Shown: piece by piece, positions 5,147 to 6,313 of the stretch
Layout of the letters: every line of letters starts with the position of its first letter
Position numbering within the stretch: position 1 is the first letter of the stretch
Source: Eubacteriales Family XIII. Incertae Sedis bacterium
GTDB taxonomy: Bacteria; Bacillota; Clostridia; Peptostreptococcales; Anaerovoracaceae
DNA: 6,313 bases
Assembly: GCA_031257215.1 (NCBI GenBank)
Contig: JAIRPC010000109.1
Span: 1-6,313, forward strand
Reading direction: 5' to 3'
Notes under the pieces: model-generated
Seen by the model: the letters and a program-made list of their open reading frames with translations, nothing else
What the model was told of the DNA's origin: nothing
Databases searched by the model: none
Made by a program: the position numbers and the translations under genes

Positions 5147-6313
5147 CAACCGCCGCCTGCCGCGCGGACAGGGCAGGGCAAAGAAACAGGGAAGCGCGCC
5201 GGGGGCGCTTGGCATATATCTGCACATACCGTTCTGCCGCCAAAGGTGCCGTTACTGCACCTTCCTTTCCGATGATGAATCAGGCGAGAAAGAGCGGTCG
5301 CTCTACGTGTCGCAGCTGCGGCGCGAGATAGCGGGCAAGGGCGGCCAGTACGCGGAGGGGCGCTCGGTGGACACCATATTCATCGGCGGCGGTACGCCCA
5401 CCGTGCTGCCCGAGCATGAGATAGACGACCTTATCGAAGCGGTCTACTCCAAATTTCACGTCGCGGGCGAACCGGAGATAACGGTGGAGGCCAACCCTGG
5501 CACGGTGGACAGGCAGTATTTGGCCGCGCTCAGGGAGTCTGGCGTTAACAGGGTCAGCTTCGGGGTGCAGAGCTTTGACGAAAAAACCTTGGAGCGCCTT
5601 GGGCGCATACACACCGCCGCCGAAGCCGCGGGCTCTTTCATGGCGGCGCGCGACGCTGGGTTTGACAACATCAATATAGACCTCATATTCGGGCTGCCCG
5701 CCCAGAGCGCGGAGCAGTGGGACGCCGACCTGCGCGAGGCGCTCTCCCTGCGCCCCGAGCATATCTCGTTCTACGGCTTGCAGCTCGAAGAGGAAACCCC
5801 GCTGTACGACGACGTTATGTCGGGGCGGCTCGACGCGCTCTCAGACATCGAGGACAGGAGGATGTACCACTCGGCGGTGGAGGCCCTGACGCGCGGCGGC
5901 TATGTCCACTACGAGATTTCCAACGCCGCGCTACCCGGGCGCGAGTCGCGCCACAACCTGAAATACTGGTCGATGGACGACTATCTCGGCATAGGGCTCG
6001 GCGCACATTCGTACATCCAGGGCAGGCGCTTCTCCAACACGGAATTTCTCGTGGACTATATCAAAGCCAACGGCAGCGATCAGATGGTTTCAAATTATTA
6101 CAACAACACGCGCGGGGACGAGATGTCGGAATACATCTGGCTGGGACTAAGGCGCACGGACGGCATCAGCCTGAGCGATTTCGAGCGGAAATTCGGGGTG
6201 GACTTTTTGCAGCTCTACGCCGAGGAAACCGAGAATTTGATAGGGCGCAAGCTACTGACGCGCGACGGCGACAAGCTGCGCCTCACCCCGCTAGGCCTGG
6301 ATCTATCCAATGT
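5130..6313 (+). CDS. hemW: Radical-SAM heme chaperone HemW, 3'-truncated by the window edge
   Basis: 394 complete codons are visible and no stop is reached. The end (LTPLGLDLSN) matches the typical HemW C-terminus, so only some ten residues should be missing. HemW belongs to the coproporphyrinogen III oxidase-like radical SAM family and is described as delivering heme to apo-proteins. The cluster motif is C36-x3-C40-x2-C43 within GIYLHIPFCRQRCRYCTF. The fourth cysteine of true HemN (CxxxCxxCxC) is missing. Other signatures are GGGTP (86-90), EANPG (120-124), RVSFGVQSF, the heme-binding HNxxYW motif (HNLKYW, 275-280) and GIGLGAHS (287-294). All favour HemW over HemN. The start is ATG 5130 or the adjacent ATG 5133, overlapping lepA by 17 or 14 nt in another frame. 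No ribosome binding site lies at normal distance (GGAGG at 5104-5108 is about 21 nt away), so translation probably depends on coupling to lepA. No other ATG, GTG or TTG precedes the core, which leaves a basic 27-residue N-terminal extension. The usual CxYCDF is CRYCTF here. Confidence 0.95.
   Translation, partial: MMRTNNNRRLPRGQGRAKKQGSAPGALGIYLHIPFCRQRCRYCTFLSDDESGEKERSLYVSQLRREIAGKGGQYAEGRSVDTIFIGGGTPTVLPEHEIDDLIEAVYSKFHVAGEPEITVEANPGTVDRQYLAALRESGVNRVSFGVQSFDEKTLERLGRIHTAAEAAGSFMAARDAGFDNINIDLIFGLPAQSAEQWDADLREALSLRPEHISFYGLQLEEETPLYDDVMSGRLDALSDIEDRRMYHSAVEALTRGGYVHYEISNAALPGRESRHNLKYWSMDDYLGIGLGAHSYIQGRRFSNTEFLVDYIKANGSDQMVSNYYNNTRGDEMSEYIWLGLRRTDGISLSDFERKFGVDFLQLYAEETENLIGRKLLTRDGDKLRLTPLGLDLSN

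Noticed and set aside
5130..6313. Assignment as coproporphyrinogen III oxidase HemN
   Set aside because: The fourth cysteine (CxC) of HemN is absent and the HNxxYW motif of HemW is present. The position directly after lepA also fits hemW.

Overview
The window is about 6.3 kb of GC-rich (roughly 58% by eye) bacterial chromosome. It most likely comes from an uncultured member of the Bacillota, class Clostridia. The evidence is a YerB-type DUF3048 protein, a secreted-type protein ending in bacterial Ig-like (Big_2) domains, and the group rpsT / lepA / hemW, which is a conserved Firmicutes neighbourhood. No genus can be named from the sequence.

Layout. Positions 1-933 (+) hold the 3' end of a gene for a surface or secreted protein with two C-terminal Big_2 repeats. 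Positions 1040-2308 (+) encode a membrane-anchored DUF3048 (YerB-like) protein with a low-complexity insertion between its two domains. A strong bidirectional terminator at 2335-2356 separates it from the convergent gene rpsT (2401-3081, -), ribosomal protein bS20. This bS20 carries an unusual C-terminal tail of about 139 residues, rich in Ala, Glu and Asp. A 238-bp intergenic region (3082-3319) carries a good sigma-A promoter for rpsT and the leader of lepA. Positions 3320-5146 (+) encode the complete translation factor LepA (EF4). hemW, the radical-SAM heme chaperone, starts at 5130 inside the 3' end of lepA and runs off the right edge, lacking only its last few codons.

How the genes relate. 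rpsT, lepA and hemW are housekeeping genes for ribosome assembly, translation and heme handling. lepA and hemW overlap and are almost certainly co-transcribed and translationally coupled. The two left-hand genes are cell-envelope proteins with no evident functional tie to the right-hand block. The genes gpr and spoIIP, which sit between rpsT and lepA in Bacillus subtilis, are absent here. That may mean a lineage that does not form spores, or simply a rearrangement.

No CRISPR array, mobile element, tRNA or rRNA, defence system or clearly new multi-gene system was found. The most unusual item is the bS20 tail. Next are a [ST]-G-[STA]-A repeat in the DUF3048 protein and an inverted repeat that overlaps the probable lepA ribosome binding site.
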